From contig JALTRC010000023.1 in the NCBI GenBank assembly GCA_026998145.1, positions 7,341 through 14,886 of the forward strand: 7,546 bases of DNA. The letters run 5' to 3'. Both the position numbers and the translations under genes were made by a program. This document shows, one piece after another, positions 1 through 6,140 of the stretch (the first letter of the stretch is position 1; each line of letters opens with the position of its first letter). The notes under the pieces are model-generated. The model did not search any database, was not told where the DNA came from, and saw nothing but the letters and a program-made list of their open reading frames with translations. The stretch is from Gammaproteobacteria bacterium (GTDB lineage Bacteria > Pseudomonadota > Gammaproteobacteria > SZUA-229).

Positions 1-2
1 AT

Positions 3-116
3 CAAAAACAAATGCAATACTACGCCATAGGTATAAAAAAAGCCTGGCCAGATAAGGCCATTCGCGCTTCCCTGTTATTTACCGCCTGCGGCTTATTACA
101 GGATATGGAATTATGA
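3..116 (+). CDS. 3' end of an upstream gene, possibly an AddA/UvrD-type helicase-nuclease (partial)
   Basis: An open frame enters from the left edge and runs 37 codons to a TGA at 114-116. Its stop overlaps the start of the next gene in an ATGA arrangement, which argues for a real, translationally coupled upstream gene. The visible tail reads ...QYYAIGIKKAWPDKAI then RASLLFTACGLLQDMEL. A tyrosine and small residues, then a 'P-x-K-x-hydrophobic-R-A-x-L-L-F-T' strand and a terminal M-E-L resemble the extreme C-terminus of AddA/UvrD-like helicases with a PD-(D/E)XK nuclease domain, where the last strand reads roughly 'vrAaLlwTdgp.lmEl'. This is recalled family resemblance over a short stretch, so the product is tentative. 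The frame itself is better supported than the function. The 5' part lies outside the window. Confidence 0.45.
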   Translation, partial: QKQMQYYAIGIKKAWPDKAIRASLLFTACGLLQDMEL

Positions 117-511
117 TTCGCTTTAAGGCCCTGCTGATTGGCAGCGGCACCATTATTTTTTTAGGCTTGTTAATGGAGCTGTTTTTTCTGCTGGGTGCCA
201 CCGCTTATACATTAATTATCAAACAGTATCCCCAATGGCATGACATAGGCCTGATGCTTTCCTATCTGGCAGGTGGCCTGATGTATTTTATTGCCATGGC
301 GACAGGGGGTTATATTTGTGCAAATTTTGCCAGACAGCATGTATATTTACACAATTTGATTATTGCGGTTTTCACCATCGGGCTGTCCCTGTTTGCCTCG
401 CTGGATGAAAATGGTTTCACCTTAAATACCGGCATATTTGCCTTGTCGGGTATTGCATTTACGCTGGCAGGTGGTTTTATCTGGATACGGCATCAACGCA
501 TGCCAAATTAA
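113..511 (+). CDS. small four-helix integral membrane protein, function unknown
   Basis: This encodes a 132-residue, strongly hydrophobic protein with four predicted membrane segments at about residues 8-36, 47-70, 80-97 and 106-125. They are separated by short polar loops (KQYPQWHD near 37-44, ARQHVYLH near 73-80, DENGFTLN near 98-105). It ends in a basic tail (IRHQRMPN), as expected of a cytoplasmic C-terminus. There is no signal peptidase site, and I see no catalytic or metal-binding motif. The ATG at 113 overlaps the stop of the preceding open frame (ATGA), suggesting translation coupled to that gene; a separate strong ribosome binding site is not evident. The size and four-helix layout recall several small uncharacterised membrane families, but I do not recognise a specific one. 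It converges on def, leaving a 50-base gap. Confidence 0.7.
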   Translation: MIRFKALLIGSGTIIFLGLLMELFFLLGATAYTLIIKQYPQWHDIGLMLSYLAGGLMYFIAMATGGYICANFARQHVYLHNLIIAVFTIGLSLFASLDENGFTLNTGIFALSGIAFTLAGGFIWIRHQRMPN

Positions 512-516
512 TGTTC

Positions 517-556
517 GCATTTATTTGCGTTTATTGGCGTTCATTTGCAGAGATTG
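517..556. repeat. degenerate 10-bp direct repeats between convergent genes
   Basis: Four consecutive 10-base units lie head to tail: gcatttattt, gcgtttattg, gcgttcattt and a diverged gcagagattg. The first three differ from one another at two or three positions. They fill most of the gap between the membrane-protein gene and def. I see no hairpin with a T-tract here, so a conventional terminator is not supported. With so few units the tract could be chance. Confidence 0.4.
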
Positions 557-561
557 CCTTG

Positions 562-1068
562 TTACTTTTTATAAACCTTACGTTCAAATAAATCCGTACG
601 CCGACTCACCAGACGATCTAAAAACAATAAACCATCCAGATGATCCAGCTCATGCTGTATGGCTCTGGCTTCAAAACCTGTACTTTCAATTTCATGCTGC
701 TGTGAATGCTCATCCATATAACGCAGTTTGATTTTCTCGGCACGAATCACATTACCGGTAAAATCCGGCACCGACAAACAACCTTCCCGCCCCTTGGCCA
801 TGCCTTCCCAGTGAATGATTTCCGGATTGATCATAATCATATGGCCATGGTTATCCACCGGCTTGCGCATATTGGATACGTCCACAATCACAATACGTTT
901 ATGCACATCCACCTGGGGCGCAGCAATACCCACAGCCCCCGGCCCGGACTGGCGGGTTTCTTCCAGATCGCGGATAAACTGTAGAATCTCATCATCCACC
1001 GCTTCCACTTCAGTGGAAATATTTTTCAAGGCCTCATTGGGATAAGTCAGAATTTCCTTAATCGACAT
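562..1068 (-). CDS. def: peptide deformylase
   Basis: Peptide deformylase is a cytoplasmic metalloenzyme that removes the formyl group from the N-terminal formyl-methionine of nascent proteins. All three family motifs are present in this 168-residue protein: motif 1 at about 45-52 (AVGIAAPQ), motif 2 EGCLS at 95-99, and motif 3 HELDH at 139-143. The metal ligands are therefore C97, H139 and H143, with E140 as catalytic acid/base. Length matches the usual 165-190 residues. Motif 1 is slightly unusual: the common first glycine of G-x-G-x-AAPQ is alanine. Together with the 'LSVPDFTGNVIRA' stretch this points to the less typical deformylase branch rather than the E. coli-like one. The ATG at 1068 follows the TGA of the ACT-domain gene by one base, with GAG about ten bases upstream, so the two are almost certainly co-transcribed and coupled. 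A second deformylase elsewhere in the genome is possible. Confidence 0.95.
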   Translation of the reverse strand: MSIKEILTYPNEALKNISTEVEAVDDEILQFIRDLEETRQSGPGAVGIAAPQVDVHKRIVIVDVSNMRKPVDNHGHMIMINPEIIHWEGMAKGREGCLSVPDFTGNVIRAEKIKLRYMDEHSQQHEIESTGFEARAIQHELDHLDGLLFLDRLVSRRTDLFERKVYKK

Positions 1069-1069
1069 A

Positions 1070-1582
1070 TCAGGCTCTCAGGGTTTCAATTTCACTAAGG
1101 CGAATATCAAAATCCGCAGCCAGTTCATCGACGGCTTTTTGTAATTTTTCAATACCCTGAGTGGCATTGCCTTCCAGGCTCATAATATAAATTGGCTCAG
1201 CGTCACTACCCGCCACCGCAGTTTCCAGATCAATAATATTTAAACCGGCCTCAGCCAGTGCACCGGTTGTTTTGGCCACAATACCGGCACGGTCTGCACC
1301 ATAAACCGTAATATTCACATCCGGTTCCGGGGCGCTGGATTTTTCTGCCACATCATTATCAATATGAATATGCAAATGCATTTTTTCGGTTAGAGGCGCA
1401 AGGATTTCTTTAAGGTTGCAGTCATCCGGATGGGATACTCGCAGCATAATGGCGAAATTGGCACCCAGGCGCATCATCGAGGCTTCTGCCAGCTGGCAAT
1501 TATTTTCATAAAGTTTTTGCGATACGGCGGCGACTATGCCCTGTTCATCTGCGGCTACCAGTGTGAGTACTGACCATTTCAT
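1070..1582 (-). CDS. double ACT-domain protein, GcvR-like regulator
   Basis: This 170-residue protein is built of two ACT domains in tandem, at about residues 4-76 and 89-165. Each opens with the typical strand-turn signature: 'VAADEQGIVAAVSQKLYENN' and 'GADRAGIVAKTTGALAEAG'. The linker around 77-88 is charged and proline-containing. ACT domains bind amino acids or related small ligands. Two-domain proteins of this size resemble GcvR, which in E. coli antagonises the activator GcvA of the glycine cleavage operon. Similarity to E. coli GcvR (190 residues) is only general, so the ligand and partner are unknown and I assign no symbol. An AAGG lies about nine bases before the ATG at 1582. Directly upstream is an 18-copy heptamer array, so this gene and the coupled def have a very unusual 5' leader. 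No glycine cleavage gene is in view. Confidence 0.8.
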   Translation of the reverse strand: MKWSVLTLVAADEQGIVAAVSQKLYENNCQLAEASMMRLGANFAIMLRVSHPDDCNLKEILAPLTEKMHLHIHIDNDVAEKSSAPEPDVNITVYGADRAGIVAKTTGALAEAGLNIIDLETAVAGSDAEPIYIMSLEGNATQGIEKLQKAVDELAADFDIRLSEIETLRA

Positions 1583-1595
1583 TTTTTATGCCTTT

Positions 1596-1726
1596 TTTAG
1601 TCTTTAGTCTTTAGTCTTTAGTCTTTAGTCTTTAGTCTTTAGTCTTTAGTCTTTAGTCTTTAGTCTTTAGTCTTTAGTCTTTAGTCTTTAGTCTTTAGTC
1701 TTTAGTCTTTAGTCTTTAGTCTTTAG
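1596..1726. repeat. perfect heptanucleotide tandem array, 18 copies of AGTCTTT
   Basis: Eighteen uninterrupted identical copies of agtcttt run from 1599 to 1724, with partial units at both ends (ttt before, ag after). On the minus strand, the sense of the flanking genes, the unit reads AAAGACT. The array lies between pgeF and the ACT-domain gene and ends 16 bases before the latter's ATG, just upstream of its AAGG ribosome binding site. Stops occur in every frame on both strands, so it is not coding. There are no unique spacers, so it is not CRISPR. The lack of any point difference among the copies indicates recent expansion by slippage, and copy number is likely to vary between isolates. Confidence 0.98.
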
Positions 1727-1753
1727 AAAAAATTCTACGCATTTTTTCTAAAG
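1721..1753. repeat. perfect 12-bp stem, 9-base loop hairpin at the array boundary
   Basis: The arm ctttagaaaaaa (1721-1732) is the exact reverse complement of ttttttctaaag (1742-1753), around the loop ttctacgca. The left arm starts inside the last heptamer copy, so the hairpin grows out of the array. A smaller stem (aaagc / gcttt) follows immediately. In pgeF-sense RNA this lies just after the pgeF stop and could act as a weak terminator or 3' stabiliser. The stem is A/T-rich and its T run is inside the stem rather than after it, so it is not a textbook intrinsic terminator. Confidence 0.75.
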
Positions 1754-1765
1754 CTTTTCGCTTTT

Positions 1766-1786
1766 GACTAAAGACTAACGACTAAC
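1766..1786. repeat. three mirrored, degenerate heptamers overlapping the pgeF stop
   Basis: Three contiguous 7-base units, gactaaa, gactaac and gactaac, occur here. The first is the reverse complement of the array unit (tttagtc register), so these copies are inverted relative to the main array, with the hairpin between. The last unit contains the TAG stop codon of pgeF (1782-1784). The end of that coding sequence therefore merges into repeat DNA. Confidence 0.7.
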
Positions 1787-2522
1787 AACTCCCATCCCCA
1801 ATCCAGATAAAACTCCCCATCCGCCCGGTTTCACCATTACGTCGATAGGAAAAAAACTGCTGTGCATTTTGATAACTACAATAATCACCGCCGTACACAT
1901 CGTCAATGCCTTTGCGGTGCAGTTTTAATCTGGCCAGCTTGACCATATCCGCCAGCCAGTGGCTTTCATCTGTCTGCTCAAAAGCCTGCTCTGCATCGGG
2001 CATGGCATCCATAAAAGCCTGCCGCACGTCTGCGCCTACTTCAAATACCTGGGCACTAATGGCCGGGCCTATCCACACCATAAGCTCATCCGGGTTCTGC
2101 TCCATGGCATCAATAGTATTTTCTATTACACCTGCCAGTAAACCCCGCCAGCCTGCATGGGCGGCGGCAACACAGTCTCCGGCCTTATTGCTAATCAATA
2201 CAGGTAAACAGTCTGCCGTTAAAACCGTACAGACAGTATTGGCCTGCCGGGTAAAAGCGGCATCTCCATCCAGCGTGAGAGGATTATCAGCACAAATCAC
2301 CTGAGTGCTATGGGTTTGATTTAACCAGAGGGGTTCGGCAGGTAAGTTAAGTTGTTGACGCAGACGCTGACGATTGCTTTCAACATGGGCGGGATTGTCG
2401 TTCACATGAGAGGCCAGATTTAAACTTTGATAACAGCCTTCGCTGACCCCACCACTGCGGGTAGTGGTAAAGGCCTGTACCCGCTCGATTGCTGGCCAGT
2501 CGGCACGGATTATTTCAATCAT
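1782..2522 (-). CDS. pgeF: peptidoglycan editing factor PgeF (YfiH/YlmD, 'multicopper polyphenol oxidase' family)
   Basis: Members of this family act in the cytoplasm. E. coli YfiH is reported to prevent misincorporation of serine for alanine in the peptidoglycan stem peptide; related proteins have been described as laccase-like or purine-nucleoside-active enzymes. With the start used here the protein has 246 residues, close to E. coli (243). The zinc site is complete: H71 (NQTHSTQV), C105 (TADCLPV) and H122 (AAHAGWRG). The conserved C-terminal block 'FFSYRRNGETGRMGSFIWI' is present. I chose the ATG at 2522 because MIEIIRADWP aligns with the usual family N-terminus. An in-frame ATG at 2543 would add seven residues and overlap rluD by 29 bases, though it is preceded by GGAAG. 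From 2522 the overlap with the rluD end is eight bases, showing an operon. The last codons and the stop run into heptamer-like repeat DNA. Confidence 0.93.
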   Translation of the reverse strand: MIEIIRADWPAIERVQAFTTTRSGGVSEGCYQSLNLASHVNDNPAHVESNRQRLRQQLNLPAEPLWLNQTHSTQVICADNPLTLDGDAAFTRQANTVCTVLTADCLPVLISNKAGDCVAAAHAGWRGLLAGVIENTIDAMEQNPDELMVWIGPAISAQVFEVGADVRQAFMDAMPDAEQAFEQTDESHWLADMVKLARLKLHRKGIDDVYGGDYCSYQNAQQFFSYRRNGETGRMGSFIWIGDGSC

Positions 2523-3483
2523 CCATTTCCATAGCGGCCGCATCCGCTTCCAGAATTTTAATCAGCTGCTGCATATCTTCCGGCAGCTTGCAGCTCCACT
2601 CAACCGCCTCGCCACTGGATGGATGCACCAGACCCAGTTTGCCCGCATGCAGCGCCTGACGCTTAAAATTCCTCAATGCGCTTTTAAGCTCTTCGCTTGC
2701 GCCTTTGGGCAATTTTAAACGTCCCCCGTAAACCGAATCCCCCACCAGCGGGTAATGAATGTGGGCCATGTGAACCCGGATCTGATGGGTGCGGCCAGTT
2801 TCCAGATTAACCTTTATGCGGCTATGGCCCCGATAGCGATCCAGCACCCGGTAATGACTGATAGCCTCCTTACCATCTTCCCGCACGGTCATTTTTTTAC
2901 GCTCCCGGGGATGGCGGGCAATGGCCGCTTCCACCTTGCCACCGGCTGTCATTACCCCATTTACAATCGCCTGATATTCCCGGTGTACCGTGCGTGCCTG
3001 CAACTGATCCACCAGATTTTTATGGGCCTTGATGTTTTTCGCCACTACCAGCAAGCCGGATGTATCCTTGTCCAGACGATGCACTATGCCCGCCCGGGGT
3101 ACAGCTTCCAGCCCCTTGTCGTGATACAGCAGGGCATTTTGCAGGGTGTCATTCTGATGGCCAGCTGCCGGATGCACTACCAGCCCCACCGGCTTGTTAA
3201 TCACCAGCACATCCTCATCTTCAAACACAATATCCAGTTCCATGGGCTGGGGTTCGCAATAATCATTGAGGGCATCATCTTCCACATGCAGTTCAATCAC
3301 CTCTTCCCCCTGCACCTTGTCTTTGGCGCGGGGCTGTTTGCCATCCAGCAATACCCGGCCTTTTTTAATCCAGCTTTGCAGACGGCTACGGGAGTAGTCG
3401 GGGAAGAGTTCCGCCAGCACCGTATCAAAGCGTTGACGGGCATATTCCGGCGGAATGGTAATTTTTAATATTTCTTCAGCCAT
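2515..3483 (-). CDS. rluD: 23S rRNA pseudouridine synthase RluD
   Basis: RluD converts uridines 1911, 1915 and 1917 in helix 69 of 23S rRNA to pseudouridine during late 50S assembly. The 322-residue product has the family layout. An S4 RNA-binding domain at about 17-65 (FDTVLAELFPDYSRSRLQSW) is followed by the RluA-type catalytic domain. That domain carries the signature 'GIVHRLDKDTSGLLVVAK' at 132-149, with catalytic aspartate D138, and the conserved 'LETGRTHQIRVHMA' at 227-240. Length and spacing match E. coli RluD (326 residues, D139), and the full S4-plus-catalytic layout and flanking genes favour RluD over RluA or RluC. The ATG at 3483 has GAG about eight bases upstream. It is the first gene of a minus-strand run with pgeF, divergent from bamD, as in other gammaproteobacteria. 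Confidence 0.95.
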   Translation of the reverse strand: MAEEILKITIPPEYARQRFDTVLAELFPDYSRSRLQSWIKKGRVLLDGKQPRAKDKVQGEEVIELHVEDDALNDYCEPQPMELDIVFEDEDVLVINKPVGLVVHPAAGHQNDTLQNALLYHDKGLEAVPRAGIVHRLDKDTSGLLVVAKNIKAHKNLVDQLQARTVHREYQAIVNGVMTAGGKVEAAIARHPRERKKMTVREDGKEAISHYRVLDRYRGHSRIKVNLETGRTHQIRVHMAHIHYPLVGDSVYGGRLKLPKGASEELKSALRNFKRQALHAGKLGLVHPSSGEAVEWSCKLPEDMQQLIKILEADAAAMEMDD

Positions 3484-3503
3484 ACATTCTCAATGAACTT
3501 GCG

Positions 3504-3509
3504 TATAAT
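3504..3509 (+). promoter_or_regulatory. candidate sigma-70 -10 box for bamD
   Basis: An exact TATAAT lies in the 76-base spacer between divergent rluD and bamD. It is preceded by TG two bases earlier than the strict extended -10 position. No good -35 is found at 16-18 bases (the sequence there is around cataca). Transcription would begin near 3516, giving a bamD leader of about 45 bases. The opposite strand shows only weaker -10-like hexamers for rluD. Confidence 0.4.
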
Positions 3510-3559
3510 CTCGCATTCTAACCCATTTAACCGCCCCATAACATTTGGATAGCCCGGCA

Positions 3560-4339
3560 ATGCGCTTTATTGTTTTACTTGTATTTTCTTTATTTCTGGC
3601 CGCGTGCAGTGATGACTTAACCACCAGCGACCCTTATGCAGACTGGACAGCCAGCGATTTTTACGACTCCGCCAAAGATGCCCTGCGCTCAGGCGAGTTT
3701 GAAACCGCCATTAAAAATCTGGAATCTCTGGAAGCCCGCTTTCCTTTTAGCCCCTATGCCCGACAGGCCCAGCTGGATGTGGCTTATGCCTATTACAAAT
3801 TTGAAGAATATGATTCTGCCATTGCCGCTGCGGATCGTTTTTTGCGCCTGAACCCGCGGGATAAATATGTGGATTACGCCTGGTATTTAAAAGGCCTGTG
3901 CAATTTTAAACGGGGCAGCGGCCTGCTGGATGCCTGGTTCCCCAGAGAAATGTCCAAGCATGATACGCAAACCATGTTTGACGCCATTAATGATTTTTCC
4001 ACCCTGGTGCGCCGCTTTCCCGATAGCCGCTACGCACCGGATGCCTATCAACGGCTGGTGTATTTACGCAATAAGCTGGCAGAACATGAAATTGATGCGG
4101 CTGACTATTATATGAAACGGCAGGCCTGGCTGGCGGCCATTAAACGCAGCCAGTATGTGCTGGAAAAATATCCCACTACTCCGGCAAGCCGGGATGCCTT
4201 AAAGATTATGATTAAGGCCTATAAGAAACTGGGCATGACAGATCTGGCCGCAGACGCGGAAAAAGTGTTACAGGCCAATCACATTAAAACCGACTCTGCC
4301 GATATTCAGTTGCAGGATATGACGCGGGAAAAACCCTAG
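3560..4339 (+). CDS. bamD: outer membrane protein assembly factor BamD (lipoprotein)
   Basis: BamD is the essential periplasm-facing lipoprotein of the BAM complex; it binds BamA and helps insert beta-barrel proteins into the outer membrane. The 259-residue precursor has a lipoprotein signal (MRFIVLLVFSLFLAAC) with lipobox L-A-A-C and lipidated C16. Serine follows the cysteine, consistent with outer-membrane sorting. The mature part is a string of TPR-like helices: 'YDSAKDALRSGEFETAIKNL' near 35-54, 'LDVAYAYYKFEEYDSAIAAA' near 72-91, 'FDAINDFSTLVRRFPDS' near 140-156 and 'YYMKRQAWLAAIKRSQYVLE' near 183-202. Typical BamD stretches such as 'RFPFSPYARQAQLDVAY' and 'LKGLCNF' are present. The ATG at 3560 is preferred over an in-frame TTG at 3545 because it gives a compact signal peptide and has GGAT nine bases upstream. 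It is convergent with glnS, with 18 bases between stops. Confidence 0.95.
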   Translation: MRFIVLLVFSLFLAACSDDLTTSDPYADWTASDFYDSAKDALRSGEFETAIKNLESLEARFPFSPYARQAQLDVAYAYYKFEEYDSAIAAADRFLRLNPRDKYVDYAWYLKGLCNFKRGSGLLDAWFPREMSKHDTQTMFDAINDFSTLVRRFPDSRYAPDAYQRLVYLRNKLAEHEIDAADYYMKRQAWLAAIKRSQYVLEKYPTTPASRDALKIMIKAYKKLGMTDLAADAEKVLQANHIKTDSADIQLQDMTREKP

Positions 4340-4357
4340 AAATCCTGGAGGCAGCGA

Positions 4358-6043
4358 CTAACCTGCCTGCTCGATCTTCGCCCAGGAATCCCGCAAACCA
4401 ACCGTGCGATTAAACACCAGCGCACCCGCGGCTGAATCCACATCCGTGCAGAAATAACCTTCCCGCTCAAACTGAAAACGCTCGCCCGCTTCTGTACCAG
4501 CTAAGGATGCTTCAACAAAACAATCATCCAGCACTTGCAGGGAATCCGGATTGATACGCTGCTTGTAATCCACCCCATCCTTGCCATCATCCGGTGTGGG
4601 ATGATTAAACAGGCGATCATACAAACAGATTTTTGCCGGCACGCCATGGGACGCCGATACCCAGTGAATCACACCTTTTACCTTGCGGCCTTCGGGATTT
4701 TTGCCCAGGGTATTTTCATCGTAAACGCAGCGCAGCTCGATAATCTCGCCCGCATCATTCTTAATCACTTCATCACAGCGAATCACATAGGCATTACGCA
4801 AACGCACTTCCTTGCCCAGCACCAGCCGCTTGAATTTTTTATTGGCCTCTTCACGAAAGTCTTCACGGTCAATATAAATTTCACGAGTAAAAGGCAGAGT
4901 GCGTGAACCCATTTCCTCTTTTTGCGGATGATTGGGGGCGCTGAGTTCTTCGACTTTATCTTCAGGATAATTTTCGATAATAATTTTTAAGGGATGCAAC
5001 ACTGCCATACGGCGCGGAGCGTTTTCGTTGAGATCATCCCGAATGGTCGCCTCCAGCATACCCATTTCCACAGAATTATCCGCGCGGGTCACACCGATGC
5101 GATCACAGAATTCACGAATCGATGCCGCCGTATAACCCCGACGACGCAGACCGGCAATGGTCGGCATGCGGGGATCATCCCAGCCACTGACCAGACCATC
5201 ATTAACCAGCTCGGTCAGCTTGCGCTTACTCATAACCGTGTATTGCAGATTTAAACGGGAGAACTCAATCTGCTGGGGATGGCAATCGATGGTGATATTA
5301 TCCAGCACCCAGTCATAAAGGGGCCGGTGATCCTCGAACTCCAGGGTACACAATGAATGGGTAATACCTTCCAGCGCATCGGAAATGGGATGGGTAAAAT
5401 CGTACATGGGATAAATGGACCAGGCGGCGCCGGTTTGATGATGAATCACCCCGTGGCGAATCCGGTAGAGGGTGGGATCACGCATATTCATATTGGGGGA
5501 AGCCATATCGATCTTCGCCCTCAGCACCCGGCTGCCGTCCCCAAACTCACCGGCTTTCATACGGGCAAACAGGTCCAGATTTTCCTCTACACTGCGATCA
5601 CGATAGGGGCTGGCCTTGCCCGGCTCTTTTAAAGTACCCCGGTATTGCCGGGTTTCTTCCGCGCTCAAATCACACACATAAGCCTTGCCGGCCTTGATGA
5701 GTTCAACTGCAAAATCATAGAGCTGCTGGAAATAATCCGACGAAAAATACAGATTCTCCCCCCAGTCATAACCCAGCCATTTCACATCATCCTCAATGGC
5801 ATGCACAAAGTCCACATCCTCCTTGAGGGGGTTGGTATCATCAAAGCGCAAATGACACTGGCCCTGATAATCCTCGGCAATACCAAAATTCAGCACAATC
5901 GACTTGGCATGACCGATATGCAAAAAGCCATTTGGCTCAGGGGGAAAACGGGTCACAACCTTGCCGCCATTTTTATTGGCAGCAATGTCCGCATCGATTA
6001 TGTGACGGATAAAATTAACGGGCTTGGAACCTTCGAGGCTCAT
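4358..6043 (-). CDS. glnS: glutaminyl-tRNA synthetase
   Basis: GlnRS charges tRNA-Gln with glutamine using ATP. The 561-residue protein is full length compared with E. coli (554). The class I signatures are intact: HIGH at 42-45 within 'PPEPNGFLHIGHAKS', and MSKRK at 271-275, the KMSKS equivalent. The 'DDTNP' block (68-72) and 'PTIAGLRRRGYTAASIREF' (294-312) are those of the Gln/Glu subclass. The C-terminal third, from about residue 350, is the beta-barrel anticodon-binding region, as in bacterial GlnRS of eukaryote-like origin. GlnRS rather than GluRS is supported by the 'RFPPEPNG' opening and the beta-barrel rather than helical C-terminus. The ATG at 6043 follows AGGA by eight bases. The upstream leader holds a 21-bp palindrome and a possible -10 (TAAAAT, minus strand, 6086-6081), so it may be transcribed independently of galE. 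Confidence 0.97.
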   Translation of the reverse strand: MSLEGSKPVNFIRHIIDADIAANKNGGKVVTRFPPEPNGFLHIGHAKSIVLNFGIAEDYQGQCHLRFDDTNPLKEDVDFVHAIEDDVKWLGYDWGENLYFSSDYFQQLYDFAVELIKAGKAYVCDLSAEETRQYRGTLKEPGKASPYRDRSVEENLDLFARMKAGEFGDGSRVLRAKIDMASPNMNMRDPTLYRIRHGVIHHQTGAAWSIYPMYDFTHPISDALEGITHSLCTLEFEDHRPLYDWVLDNITIDCHPQQIEFSRLNLQYTVMSKRKLTELVNDGLVSGWDDPRMPTIAGLRRRGYTAASIREFCDRIGVTRADNSVEMGMLEATIRDDLNENAPRRMAVLHPLKIIIENYPEDKVEELSAPNHPQKEEMGSRTLPFTREIYIDREDFREEANKKFKRLVLGKEVRLRNAYVIRCDEVIKNDAGEIIELRCVYDENTLGKNPEGRKVKGVIHWVSASHGVPAKICLYDRLFNHPTPDDGKDGVDYKQRINPDSLQVLDDCFVEASLAGTEAGERFQFEREGYFCTDVDSAAGALVFNRTVGLRDSWAKIEQAG

Positions 6044-6099
6044 GTAGTTGATCCTGGGATTTGGGAATAATGGGGTGGGTATTTTAGCTTTTTTTGTAA

Positions 6100-6120
6100 A
6101 AAGTTATAAGTTATAACTTT
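6100..6120. repeat. 21-bp palindrome in the glnS leader
   Basis: The arms aaagttataa (6100-6109) and ttataacttt (6111-6120) are exact reverse complements around a single base at 6110. The left part also reads as two direct heptamers, agttata agttata (6102-6115). The palindrome sits about 60 bases before the glnS ATG and, if TAAAAT at 6086-6081 is the -10 box, it covers the -35 region. It could be an operator-like dyad or another degenerate heptamer tract; the sequence does not decide. Degenerate 'actaacgact' follows at 6123-6132. Confidence 0.6.
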
Positions 6121-6140
6121 CAACTAACGACTCACAGATC

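Noticed and set aside
1596..1726. Regular repeat as a CRISPR array or iteron-type origin
   Set aside because: Units are 7 bases, contiguous and identical with no spacers. There is no cas, replication initiator or dnaA-box context.
2755..3468. Long plus-strand open frame opposite rluD (237 codons)
   Set aside because: It lies wholly antisense to rluD, which has complete motifs. The translation shows no recognisable domain and reflects codon bias of the real gene. The same applies to the open frames opposite pgeF, glnS, def and galE.
3545..3559. Upstream TTG start for bamD
   Set aside because: It would add MDSPA before a normal lipoprotein signal peptide. The ATG at 3560 has a well-spaced GGAT and gives the usual signal length.
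4340..4368. Bidirectional terminator between bamD and glnS
   Set aside because: The only stem is aggcag (4349-4354) with ctgcct (4363-4368), six base pairs overlapping the glnS stop, without a T-tract on either strand.
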